The notes under the pieces: model-generated
The model's input: the letters and a program-made list of their open reading frames with translations, nothing else
The model's database searches: none
What the model was told of the DNA's origin: nothing
From: DASVDE01 sp035558955
GTDB lineage: Bacteria; Actinomycetota; Thermoleophilia; Solirubrobacterales; 70-9
DNA: 5,871 nucleotides
NCBI GenBank assembly: GCA_035558955.1
Contig: DATMBX010000026.1
Coordinates: 1 to 5,871, forward strand
Direction: 5' to 3'
Shown: positions 1-5,143 of the stretch, piece by piece
How positions within the stretch are numbered: position 1 is the first letter of the stretch
Layout of the letters: each line of letters starts with the position of its first letter
Position numbers and translations under genes: made by a program

Positions 1-130
1 CGGGAGCATCCCCATCGCCATGATCGCCGCCATCACGGCCGGCGCGGTCTCGATCGGCGCCCTCGCCGCCGCGCTGCCGGCCTGGCTGACGGCACGGGCA
101 CCGTTGGCGGACGCGCTCTCTTACGAGTAG
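1..130 (+). CDS. FtsX/MacB-type ABC transporter permease, C-terminal fragment
   Basis: The reading frame is open from base 2 to the TAG at 128-130 and gives 42 residues, the 3' end of a gene that starts before the window. Residues 3-25 (IPIAMIAAITAGAVSIGAL and following) form a hydrophobic helix. It is followed by PAWLTARAPLADALSYE, which matches the usual ending of FtsX-like permeases: last transmembrane helix, then a short 'P-A-r-x-A-a-x-x-P-x-x-A-L-x-Y-E' tail on the cytoplasmic side. Such permeases pair with an ABC ATPase to move lipoproteins, peptides or drugs, or to signal to cell-wall hydrolases; the substrate cannot be told from this fragment. The ATPase partner and the extracytoplasmic domain would lie upstream, outside the window. 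The family call rests on the tail motif and one helix only. Confidence 0.72.
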   Translation, partial: GSIPIAMIAAITAGAVSIGALAAALPAWLTARAPLADALSYE

Positions 131-179
131 CCGGTGAAACGCATACGCCAGCTATTGCATGGCGTATGCGTTGCACCGG
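131..179. terminator. Long imperfect palindrome filling the gap between two convergent genes
   Basis: Bases 131-150 pair with 160-179 to give a 20-bp stem with one mismatch (A137 against G173) and a 9-base loop (151-159). The inner 12 bp (139-150 with 160-171) are perfect and continue through A138-T172. The palindrome starts right after the permease stop (128-130) and ends right before the stop of the minus-strand TauE/SafE gene (180-182). Neither side has a clear T tract, so it is not a textbook intrinsic terminator. Position and symmetry suggest a bidirectional terminator or 3'-end-protecting hairpin for both converging transcripts. Confidence 0.75.
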
Positions 180-551
180 TTAGGCGGGCGCGGCAAGGGC
201 GCGGCGCACGAGTCTGTAGGCGATGAACAGCGCCAAGGCGGCGAAGGAGAGTTGGAGCGTTCGCTCGGAGACGGCGTTGGCGACGACGACGCCGAGCAGG
301 ACGCCGAGTGGGGAGAGGGCGCCAACCACGAGGGCGGCGCGGATGTTGACGTTGCCGTAGGCGTTCTGGCGGAAGGCGCCGACGAGGGCGACGATGACGA
401 TCATCAGCAACGAGGTCGACTCGGCCTCGACCTGGGTGAGGCCGAGGAAGATGGTCAGCGCCGGGACGAAGAGGACGCCGCCGCCGACGCCGACGATGCC
501 GCCGGTGAAGCCTCCGGCCATCGCGATCAGGATGGCGGCGACCTCGCTCAT
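180..551 (-). CDS. TauE/SafE family membrane protein, half-length unit B
   Basis: This 123-residue protein is one repeat unit of the TauE/SafE (DUF81) family, whose members export sulfite, sulfoacetate or related organosulfur anions across the cytoplasmic membrane. The family signature GIVGVGGGVLFVP is at residues 18-30, followed by a TSLL turn (46-49), YGNVNIR (65-71) and further hydrophobic helices near 73-92 and 98-115; I count about four membrane segments. Usual TauE/SafE proteins are about 250 residues with two such repeats, so this is half a transporter. The ATG at 549-551 was chosen because the family match begins just after it and it overlaps the TGA of the upstream half in an ATGA. 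I see no Shine-Dalgarno before it, so translation probably depends on reinitiation after the upstream gene. A longer version starting at 992 would be out-of-frame arginine-rich sequence and is not credible. The substrate is not predictable. Confidence 0.87.
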   Translation of the reverse strand: MSEVAAILIAMAGGFTGGIVGVGGGVLFVPALTIFLGLTQVEAESTSLLMIVIVALVGAFRQNAYGNVNIRAALVVGALSPLGVLLGVVVANAVSERTLQLSFAALALFIAYRLVRRALAAPA

Positions 552-934
552 TGGAAGAAGACCAGTTGGATCGCGATCGCGACCAGCAGCGCCGCGAAGA
601 GGAGGGAGACGGCGCGCTGGCTGATCCGCTGCTGAACCGCCGTGCCGACGACGACGCCGAGCACGGCGGGGATCGAGAGCCAGAGCGCGGTGCCGATGTG
701 GACGTTGCCGTAGATGCCGCCCTGCGCCAGCGCGCCGAGCAGGCCGATGAGGACGATCGCGGCGAGGCTGGTGCCGGTGGCGAGCCGCTCGCCGTAGGCG
801 AACCAGAAGATCAGCAGCGGGACGATGATCGTGCCGCCGCCGACGCCGAAGAGGCCGCTGAAGGCGCCCGCCGCGGTGCCGATCGCCGCGAGCTTCAGCA
901 GCGGCCGGGAGGGGAGCGCGGGATCCGGCGGCAT
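548..934 (-). CDS. TauE/SafE family membrane protein, half-length unit A
   Basis: This 128-residue protein is a second single-repeat TauE/SafE unit, encoded directly upstream of unit B and probably first in a two-gene operon. The signature GLFGVGGGTIIVP is at residues 27-39, followed by TGTSLAAIV near 54-62, YGNVHIG (75-81), and helices near 83-100 and 108-127. The order and spacing of the signature, TSL and YGNV-I motifs parallel unit B, as expected from an old internal duplication. Together the halves total 251 residues, the usual size of a complete family member, so they probably assemble as a heterodimeric anion exporter (inference). The ATG at 932-934 was chosen because the protein begins with a short polar, proline-rich lead before the first helix. 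There is no good Shine-Dalgarno, and a -10-like TAGTAT lies 9 bases upstream. The TGA at 550-548 overlaps the next start. Confidence 0.88.
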   Translation of the reverse strand: MPPDPALPSRPLLKLAAIGTAAGAFSGLFGVGGGTIIVPLLIFWFAYGERLATGTSLAAIVLIGLLGALAQGGIYGNVHIGTALWLSIPAVLGVVVGTAVQQRISQRAVSLLFAALLVAIAIQLVFFQ

Positions 935-942
935 CGTGCCGC

Positions 943-948
943 GATACT
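943..948 (+). promoter_or_regulatory. Candidate -10 element for otsB, overlapping the opposite-strand -10
   Basis: The hexamer GATACT (A at its second and T at its sixth position) lies seven bases before the GTG start of otsB at 956, so a normal start site would fall at 955-956 and give an essentially leaderless message. It overlaps the minus-strand TAGTAT by five bases, making a symmetric core that could fire both ways. No convincing -35 is visible at 920-925. The idea also explains why no Shine-Dalgarno precedes the GTG. Confidence 0.42.
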
Positions 949-949
949 A
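944..949 (-). promoter_or_regulatory. Candidate -10 element for the TauE/SafE pair
   Basis: Read on the minus strand, the bases are TAGTAT, a TAnnnT-type -10 hexamer, with nine bases between it and the ATG at 934. A start site about seven bases downstream (near 937) would leave a leader of only about three bases. The -35 region (around 967-972, CTGGAT on this strand) is weak. Transcription would come from within the first codons of otsB. The assignment rests on sequence and position only. Confidence 0.45.
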
Positions 950-955
950 GATGGC

Positions 956-1762
956 GTGTCCGCCGCATCCAGGACAGGGGACGGCTCGCCACTGGGGCCG
1001 CTGCTCGCGGATCCCGCGCGGGCGGCGATCCTCACCGACGTCGACGGGACGCTGGCTCCGATCGCCGCGCGACCGGAGGAGGCGGCGGTGCCTGCCGAGG
1101 CGAGCGCCCTGCTGGCCGAGTTGAGTCAGCGATACCGGCTGGTCGGCTGCATCTCGGGGCGGCGAGCGATGGAGGCCAAGCGCCTGGTCGGCGTCGAGGG
1201 GATCGCCTACGCGGGCAACCACGGCCTGGAGCTGCTGCTGCCTGGAGATGTGGAGCCGCGCCTCGATCCTTCCTTGCGGGAACGCGAGAACAGCGCCGCG
1301 GAGTTCGTCGCCGGACTGGAGCCGGAGGAGCTCGCGCGCCTCGGGCTACGACTGGAGGACAAGGGCCCGATCCAGGCGCTGCACTGGCGCGGCGCCGGCG
1401 ATGAGCGCGCGTCCGAGGCCCGCGCTCACGAGATCGCCGCCGCCGCGGGACGGGACGGGCTCGAGCCACGCTGGGGTCGCAAGGTCCTGGAGCTGCGGCC
1501 GGTCGGCGGAGGCGGCAAGGACGCGGCCGTCGCCGCCCTGCTCGCCACCGACGGTGTGCGCGCCGCCGTCTACGCCGGCGACGACCGCACCGACCTCGAC
1601 GCCTTTCGCCGTCTGCGCGAACTGGACGAGGCAGGCGAGTTGGAGGCGCTCTGCGTCGGGGTCCTCTCCGCCGAGGGACCGTCGGAGTTGGAGGAGGAGT
1701 CCGACCTGACGGTCGAAGGGCCGAAAGGCTGGCTGGAGATTCTCAAGACGCTGGCGGAATAG
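956..1762 (+). CDS. otsB: Trehalose-6-phosphate phosphatase
   Basis: This 268-residue HAD-superfamily phosphatase removes phosphate from trehalose 6-phosphate, the last step of the OtsA-OtsB route to the cytoplasmic osmolyte trehalose. HAD motif I is TDVDGTL (27-33), with nucleophile D28 and acid/base D30. Motif II is the serine in ISGR (66-69). The T6PP-typical GNHGLEL follows at 87-93, DKGPIQALHWR at 135-145, the lysine region GRKVLELRP at 174-182, and motif IV GDDRTDLDAF at 208-217, which supplies the magnesium-binding acids. The length is normal for short bacterial T6PP enzymes without an attached synthase domain. GTG at 956 was chosen because no other in-frame start lies between it and the nucleophile motif, and further upstream the frame is antisense to TauE unit A. 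No trehalose-6-phosphate synthase is in the window, so the partner must be elsewhere. Three bases separate it from the next gene. Confidence 0.92.
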   Translation: MSAASRTGDGSPLGPLLADPARAAILTDVDGTLAPIAARPEEAAVPAEASALLAELSQRYRLVGCISGRRAMEAKRLVGVEGIAYAGNHGLELLLPGDVEPRLDPSLRERENSAAEFVAGLEPEELARLGLRLEDKGPIQALHWRGAGDERASEARAHEIAAAAGRDGLEPRWGRKVLELRPVGGGGKDAAVAALLATDGVRAAVYAGDDRTDLDAFRRLRELDEAGELEALCVGVLSAEGPSELEEESDLTVEGPKGWLEILKTLAE

Positions 1763-1765
1763 CGG

Positions 1766-2278
1766 ATGCCCTACACCGACCTGCTGCGCACCACCGTCTT
1801 CCTCACCGCCGCCGAGGCGACGGCGCTGGGGGCAATCACGGCGATCGGCATCGGCCGCGACGACAACCCGACCGCCCTCATAGTCGCCGCCGCCTGGTGG
1901 CTGATCGCCCTGATCCTCGGCCTCCGCCTCGGCGCCCCCGATCGCGCCGCCGAAGGAGTCCGGGACGCCCTCGTCAAAGCCCGCACCGCCACCTCCCTCC
2001 CTCAAGAGTCGCCGGCCCGCATCTCCCTGGCCCGCCTCTGGCCGATCGCGGCCACGGCCGTCGTCGCCGGCGCCCTGGGAATCTTCTTCCCGGGAGTGGC
2101 GGCGGTGGGCGCCGGCTACGCCCTCCTCGTCTCCCTCGCCTGGCGCACGAAGGAGGCGGCGGTCCTTGGCATAGAGCATCGCGACGGCGTCAAGTTCTAC
2201 GTCGTCCCGAATTCGGCCTTCCGTCCAATAATGCTCGTGCGAACCCCGGGACTTCGCAGTTCCCGTCCCTCGTCCTAA
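1766..2278 (+). CDS. Uncharacterised four-helix membrane protein downstream of otsB
   Basis: I do not recognise this 170-residue protein. It has hydrophobic segments near residues 10-30, 36-56, 91-108 and 109-126. The middle pair is separated by a charged, probably cytoplasmic, loop (57-90), and the protein ends in a polar tail containing GIEHRDGVKFYV (135-146) and PIMLVRTPGL (154-163). That tail looks conserved in style (aromatic, basic, a likely short beta hairpin) rather than random, and the codons carry the same G/C third-position bias as the neighbours. The ATG at 1766 lies three bases after the otsB stop, with only a weak GCGG before it, so the two genes are probably co-transcribed and translationally coupled. 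This suggests, but does not show, a role linked to the envelope or osmotic stress. The TAA at 2276-2278 overlaps the polX stop on the other strand. Confidence 0.75.
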   Translation: MPYTDLLRTTVFLTAAEATALGAITAIGIGRDDNPTALIVAAAWWLIALILGLRLGAPDRAAEGVRDALVKARTATSLPQESPARISLARLWPIAATAVVAGALGIFFPGVAAVGAGYALLVSLAWRTKEAAVLGIEHRDGVKFYVVPNSAFRPIMLVRTPGLRSSRPSS

Positions 2279-3999
2279 CCCTTGGTGAGTCTCTTGAAGC
2301 CCGTCCACCCGCGCGTATTGGCCACGTCGTTCGCGGTCAGCCAGGCGCGACGGGCGGTGGCCACCGCGTAGGCCATGTTGCCGAGGGTGTCGACGCCGTG
2401 GGCGTCGGTGTTGAGGACGATGGCGACGCTCGCTTCGCGCGCCAGGCGGGCGTGGTGCTCGGAGAGGTCGCGGCGGTTGGGGTTGCCGTTGATCTCCAGC
2501 ATCGTGCCGGTGCGCGCCGCGGCCTCGACCACGGCCTCGATGTCGATCCCGTAGGGCTCGCGGCGGCCGATCAGCCGCCCGGTCAGGTGGCCGATGCAGT
2601 CGACGCCGGGGTTCTCGATCGCGGTCAGAACCCGCTCGGTCATCGCCTTCTCCGAAACCGAGAAGGAGGTGTGGACGCTGGCGATGACCCAGTCGAGCGC
2701 CTCGACGAGGTCGTCGGGGTAATCGAGCTCACCGCCCATGCCGATGTTGACCTCCGAGCCGGCGAGCAGGCGAAAGCCGCGCTTTCCTCTGTTCCACTCG
2801 CGGACCTCGTCGATCCGCTGCCAGAGGCGCTCGGCGGTGACGTGATCGCCGAAGCCGTGGCTGGCGGAGTGGTCGGTGATCGCCAGGTAGGCGTAGCCCC
2901 GCTTGCGACCCGCCTCGGCCATCTCGTCGAGCGTGTTGCGCCCGTCGGAGAGGGTGGTGTGGGAGTGCAGGTCGCCGCGAATGTCGCCGAGCTCGACCAG
3001 GTCCGGCAGCTCCCCCTCGCGAGCCGCCTTCAGCTCGCCGCGCCCCTCGCGAAGCTCCGGCTCTATATAGGAGTAGCCGAGGCGCTCGTAGACCTCTTCC
3101 TCGGTCGCGCATAGGTCGACCTCGCCGCTCTCGACGTCGGCGATCCCATGCTCGGAGACTTTTAGGCCGCGGGCGACGGCGTCCTCGCGCAGCTGCACGT
3201 TGTGCGCGGCCGAGCCGGTGAAGTGCTGGAGCAGGTTGCCGAAGGCGGCCGGCGCGACGATCCGCAGGTCGACCGAGATGCCGTTGTGGGTCTGCGCGCG
3301 AAGGCCGTTGGGTCCCGGTCTGCCCGCGGCGGCGATCAGCGGGTGGTCGGCCAAGTGCTCGGCGAGCGCCGCGGGCTCCTCGGCAGTGGCGATCAGGTCG
3401 ATGTCCTTGCAGGTCTCGGCCCAGCGGCGGACCGAGCCGGCCACCTCGACCCGGTTGGCGGCGGGATGCTCGCGCAACGCCGCCGCCAGCTCCTCGGCGA
3501 TCGGGTGCACGGCCGAGAGCAGCAGGCGCCCCGGCCCCTCCCCGGGCTCGCCCAGCCGCTCCAGCGAGGCCAGCACGTTCTCCTCGACCTTGGGGCCAAG
3601 GCCCTTTACGTCACGGATCTTCTCCGCCTCCGCCGCCGCCTTCAGGTCCTCCATCGAGGCGACGCCGAGCTCGTCGAATAGCCGCTTCGCGGTTTTGGCC
3701 CCCAGCCCCGGCACCCGCGTCACCTCGATCAGCGTCGGCGGGAACTTCGCCTTCAGCTTCACCGCGGCGGGGATCTCGCCGGTCGCCAGCAGTGCGTCGA
3801 TCTTCTCCGCCAGCGTTCTGCCGACGCCGGGGATCTCGGTCGCGCGCCCGGCCGCGGCCAGCTCGGCGACCGAAACCGGGCTCTCGCGGATCGCCTTCGC
3901 CGCGGCGCTGTAGGCGAGCACCCGGTATTTGACCGCGCCGTCCAACTCATAGAGGACGCCCAGCTCGTCGAGGGCGGCGGCGATCTCGGCGTTCGTCAT
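2275..3999 (-). CDS. polX: DNA polymerase/3'-5' exonuclease PolX (Pol X plus PHP domain)
   Basis: This 574-residue protein has the full bacterial PolX architecture and the normal length. An N-terminal helix-hairpin-helix region binds DNA: PGVGRTLAEKI (57-67), PGLGAKTAKRL (97-107), GLGPKVEEN (133-141). The nucleotidyltransferase palm follows, with AGSVRR (187-192), catalytic aspartates D199 and D201 in KDIDLI, and the third at D244 in SVDLR. FTGSAAHNVQLR (260-271) is also family-typical. The C-terminal PHP domain carries candidate metal ligands H345 and H347 (HSHT), D352, H377, E416, H443, H471, D532 and H534, so the exonuclease/phosphoesterase centre looks intact. Such enzymes fill short gaps and trim 3' ends in base-excision and break repair. 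The ATG at 3997-3999 begins the conserved MTNAEIA start; longer versions run antisense through the glycosyltransferase gene. No Shine-Dalgarno is visible. A weak CATCCT (minus strand, 4014-4009) nine bases upstream could be the -10. Confidence 0.96.
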   Translation of the reverse strand: MTNAEIAAALDELGVLYELDGAVKYRVLAYSAAAKAIRESPVSVAELAAAGRATEIPGVGRTLAEKIDALLATGEIPAAVKLKAKFPPTLIEVTRVPGLGAKTAKRLFDELGVASMEDLKAAAEAEKIRDVKGLGPKVEENVLASLERLGEPGEGPGRLLLSAVHPIAEELAAALREHPAANRVEVAGSVRRWAETCKDIDLIATAEEPAALAEHLADHPLIAAAGRPGPNGLRAQTHNGISVDLRIVAPAAFGNLLQHFTGSAAHNVQLREDAVARGLKVSEHGIADVESGEVDLCATEEEVYERLGYSYIEPELREGRGELKAAREGELPDLVELGDIRGDLHSHTTLSDGRNTLDEMAEAGRKRGYAYLAITDHSASHGFGDHVTAERLWQRIDEVREWNRGKRGFRLLAGSEVNIGMGGELDYPDDLVEALDWVIASVHTSFSVSEKAMTERVLTAIENPGVDCIGHLTGRLIGRREPYGIDIEAVVEAAARTGTMLEINGNPNRRDLSEHHARLAREASVAIVLNTDAHGVDTLGNMAYAVATARRAWLTANDVANTRGWTGFKRLTKG

Positions 4000-4004
4000 A
4001 GCAT
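3999..4004 (+). promoter_or_regulatory. Candidate -10 element for the glycosyltransferase gene
   Basis: TAGCAT fits the TAnnnT pattern and begins on the base opposite the first base of the polX start codon. Seven bases separate it from the ATG at 4012, the same spacing as GATACT before otsB. Transcription would begin at about 4011-4012, giving a leaderless or one-base-leader mRNA. A weak alternative is translation from ACAGG directly before the ATG, but that is too close for a normal Shine-Dalgarno. The site is inferred from sequence alone. Confidence 0.42.
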
Positions 4005-4011
4005 CGACAGG

Positions 4012-4767
4012 ATGCCCGAAGCGTGGCTCGTCCTGCCGACATACAACGAGGCCGAGAACATCGAGCCGTTCGTCGAGGCGGTGCGCGACAAGCTGCCGGC
4101 CTCGGCGCGGGTGCTCATCGTCGACGACAACTCGCCCGACGGCACCGGCCGAATCGCCGACCGGCTGGCGGCCGAGCACGAGAACGTCGAGGTTTTGCAC
4201 CGGCCTCACAAGGAGGGGCTCGGCCCCGCCTACATCGCCGGCTTTCGCCGCGCCCTTGCCGGGGGCGCCGGGCTGGTGCTGGAGATGGACTCCGACTTCT
4301 CCCACGACCCGGCCTACCTGCCTCGGCTGCTGGAGGCCGCGGAGCGGGCCGACCTCGTGCTCGGCTCCCGCTACGTGCCCGGCGGCGGGGTCAGCGACTG
4401 GGGGGCGCTGCGGCGGGCGGTCAGCCAGGGCGGCAGCGCCTACGCCCGGCTCGTCCTGGGCGTGGGCGTGCGCGACCTGACCGGAGGGTTCAAGTGCTTC
4501 CGCCGCGAGGTCCTGGAGGCGATCGACCTCGACACGATCGAGGCGCGCGGCTACGCCTTCCAGGTGGAGATGACCTTCCGCGCGATCCGCGCCGGGTTCC
4601 GGGTGATCGAGGTGCCGATCGTGTTTCGCGACCGCCAGGCGGGTACGTCGAAGATGGACCGGCGAATCGTCGCCGAAGCAATCTGGCGGGTCCCTCTTCT
4701 ACGCTTCAGCCGAAGGGGCGCCAAGGGGCCGGCGTCGAGCGCCGAAGAGGGACGCTATACTTTTTGA
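4012..4767 (+). CDS. Polyprenol monophosphomannose synthase-like family 2 glycosyltransferase
   Basis: This 251-residue protein resembles dolichol-phosphate mannosyltransferase (DPM1, actinobacterial Ppm1), which moves mannose from GDP-mannose to a polyprenyl phosphate at the inner membrane face. The lipid-linked sugar then feeds extracytoplasmic mannosylation of proteins, lipomannan or similar glycans. Visible motifs are LPTYNEAENI (8-17), the nucleotide-binding VDDNSPDGTG (37-46), the metal-binding MDSDFSHDP (92-100, DxD type), GSRYVPGGGV (118-127), DLTGGFKCFRR (155-165), GYAFQVEM (180-187) and PIVFRDRQAGTSKM (202-215). There is no C-terminal GtrA or multi-helix anchor: after residue 217 only a short helix and a basic, low-complexity tail remain, so it is the soluble, DPM1-only type. 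The ATG at 4012 is next to the family's N-terminal motif and 12 bases from the divergent polX start. Glucose or another sugar as donor substrate is possible. Its last codons contain the thioredoxin promoter candidate. Confidence 0.92.
   Translation: MPEAWLVLPTYNEAENIEPFVEAVRDKLPASARVLIVDDNSPDGTGRIADRLAAEHENVEVLHRPHKEGLGPAYIAGFRRALAGGAGLVLEMDSDFSHDPAYLPRLLEAAERADLVLGSRYVPGGGVSDWGALRRAVSQGGSAYARLVLGVGVRDLTGGFKCFRREVLEAIDLDTIEARGYAFQVEMTFRAIRAGFRVIEVPIVFRDRQAGTSKMDRRIVAEAIWRVPLLRFSRRGAKGPASSAEEGRYTF
4690..4753. repeat. Inverted repeat in the 3' end of the glycosyltransferase gene
   Basis: Bases 4690-4699 (GTCCCTCTTC) are the exact reverse complement of 4744-4753, forming a 10-bp stem around a 44-base interior. 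The interior can make a smaller hairpin, 4730-4734 with 4740-4744 (CGGCG/CGCCG), although that shares base 4744 with the outer stem. The structure ends three bases before the TATACT at 4756 and eight bases before a run of five T (4761-4765). It may affect termination of the glycosyltransferase message or expression of thioredoxin, or be a by-product of GC-rich coding sequence. Confidence 0.4.
4756..4761 (+). promoter_or_regulatory. Candidate -10 element of the thioredoxin operon
   Basis: TATACT is a near-consensus -10 hexamer lying within the last codons of the glycosyltransferase (its Tyr-Thr codons). It would start transcription near 4768, one base after that gene's stop, leaving a leader of about 41 bases with an AT-richer composition than the surroundings (4761-4790). 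No clear -35 is present at 4733-4738, which is common in actinobacterial promoters. This is the best promoter-like sequence I see in the window. Confidence 0.55.
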
Positions 4768-4792
4768 AGTATTGAGCCTCTAATTCGACTCC

Positions 4793-4798
4793 GAGGAG
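4793..4798 (+). promoter_or_regulatory. Ribosome binding site of thioredoxin
   Basis: GAGGAG, followed by AC, is a strong Shine-Dalgarno core ten bases before the GTG at 4809. It fixes the start at this GTG rather than at the later in-frame GTG eight codons on (Val8). Confidence 0.75.
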
Positions 4799-4808
4799 AC
4801 CGATTTCA

Positions 4809-5135
4809 GTGACAGGGAAGCTCGCCGATGTGACAGACGCCACCTTCAAGTCCCAGGTGCTGGAGGCCGAGGGCCCCGTCCTGGTCGACTTCTGGGCCCC
4901 CTGGTGCGGGCCGTGCCGCGTCGTCCACCCGGTCCTCGAGGAAATCGACGCCGAGCGCGACGACCTGACGATCCTCAGCCTCAACGTCGACGAGAACCAG
5001 CAGACCGCCGTCCAGTACGAGGTCCTCTCGATCCCGACGCTGATCCTCTTCAAGGACGGCGCGATCGCCAAGAAGGTCGTCGGCGCGATGCCGAAGCGCC
5101 GCCTCGAGGCCGAGCTCGAGCCGGCCCTGGCCTAG
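4809..5135 (+). CDS. trxA: Thioredoxin
   Basis: This 108-residue cytoplasmic protein is a standard thioredoxin that reduces disulfides in client proteins and is recharged by thioredoxin reductase. The active site is WCGPC at 32-36 (redox cysteines C33 and C36), preceded by VLVDFWAPW (24-32) with the buried D27. The cis-proline is P76 in SIPTLILF (74-81). The length matches the single-domain family, with no signal peptide or extra cysteines. GTG at 4809 is supported by GAGGAG upstream. It is probably the first gene of a three-gene unit with the tautomerase and lipoprotein genes, under the promoter candidate at 4756. No reductase gene is adjacent. The product is clear; whether it is the main thioredoxin or an accessory copy cannot be told here. 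Confidence 0.96.
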   Translation: MTGKLADVTDATFKSQVLEAEGPVLVDFWAPWCGPCRVVHPVLEEIDAERDDLTILSLNVDENQQTAVQYEVLSIPTLILFKDGAIAKKVVGAMPKRRLEAELEPALA

Positions 5136-5137
5136 GG
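5134..5137 (+). promoter_or_regulatory. Ribosome binding site of the tautomerase, overlapping the thioredoxin stop
   Basis: AGGG begins inside the TAG stop of thioredoxin and ends six bases before the ATG at 5144. Its position suggests coupled translation of the two genes and supports that ATG, which places the catalytic proline at position 2. Confidence 0.6.
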
Positions 5138-5143
5138 CGCCCC

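Noticed and set aside
548..551. A frameshift or programmed frameshift splitting one TauE/SafE gene
   Set aside because: The junction is a standard ATGA stop-start overlap, the first half ends at a natural domain boundary, and I see no obvious slippery heptamer before it. I favour two genes but list the split as a finding.
180..992. A single 270-residue protein read from an ATG at 992 on the minus strand
   Set aside because: Its first 147 residues are Arg/Ala/His-rich, out-of-frame sequence across the region where TauE unit A has a clean family match in another frame. Only the part from 551 is real.
551..1762. A 403-residue extension of OtsB starting at 551
   Set aside because: The extra 135 residues are Arg/Asp/Glu/Ala-rich antisense sequence of TauE unit A. 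The T6PP family begins just before the DVDGTL motif, fitting GTG at 956.
1897..3114. Long open frames antisense to polX and across the otsB downstream gene
   Set aside because: They are Arg/Pro/Gly/Ala- or Asp/Val-rich products of GC-rich codon bias on the opposite strand of recognisable genes, with no domain or plausible start.
2275..4305. A 676-residue extension of PolX starting at 4305
   Set aside because: The added 102 residues are antisense to the well-conserved glycosyltransferase gene. The conserved PolX N terminus (MTNAEIA) starts at 3999, giving the normal family length.
4761..4765. The T run as the tail of an intrinsic terminator
   Set aside because: The nearest strong stem ends at 4753, eight bases before the T run, and the run is only five T within codons of the glycosyltransferase. 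It is not credible as a standard terminator.
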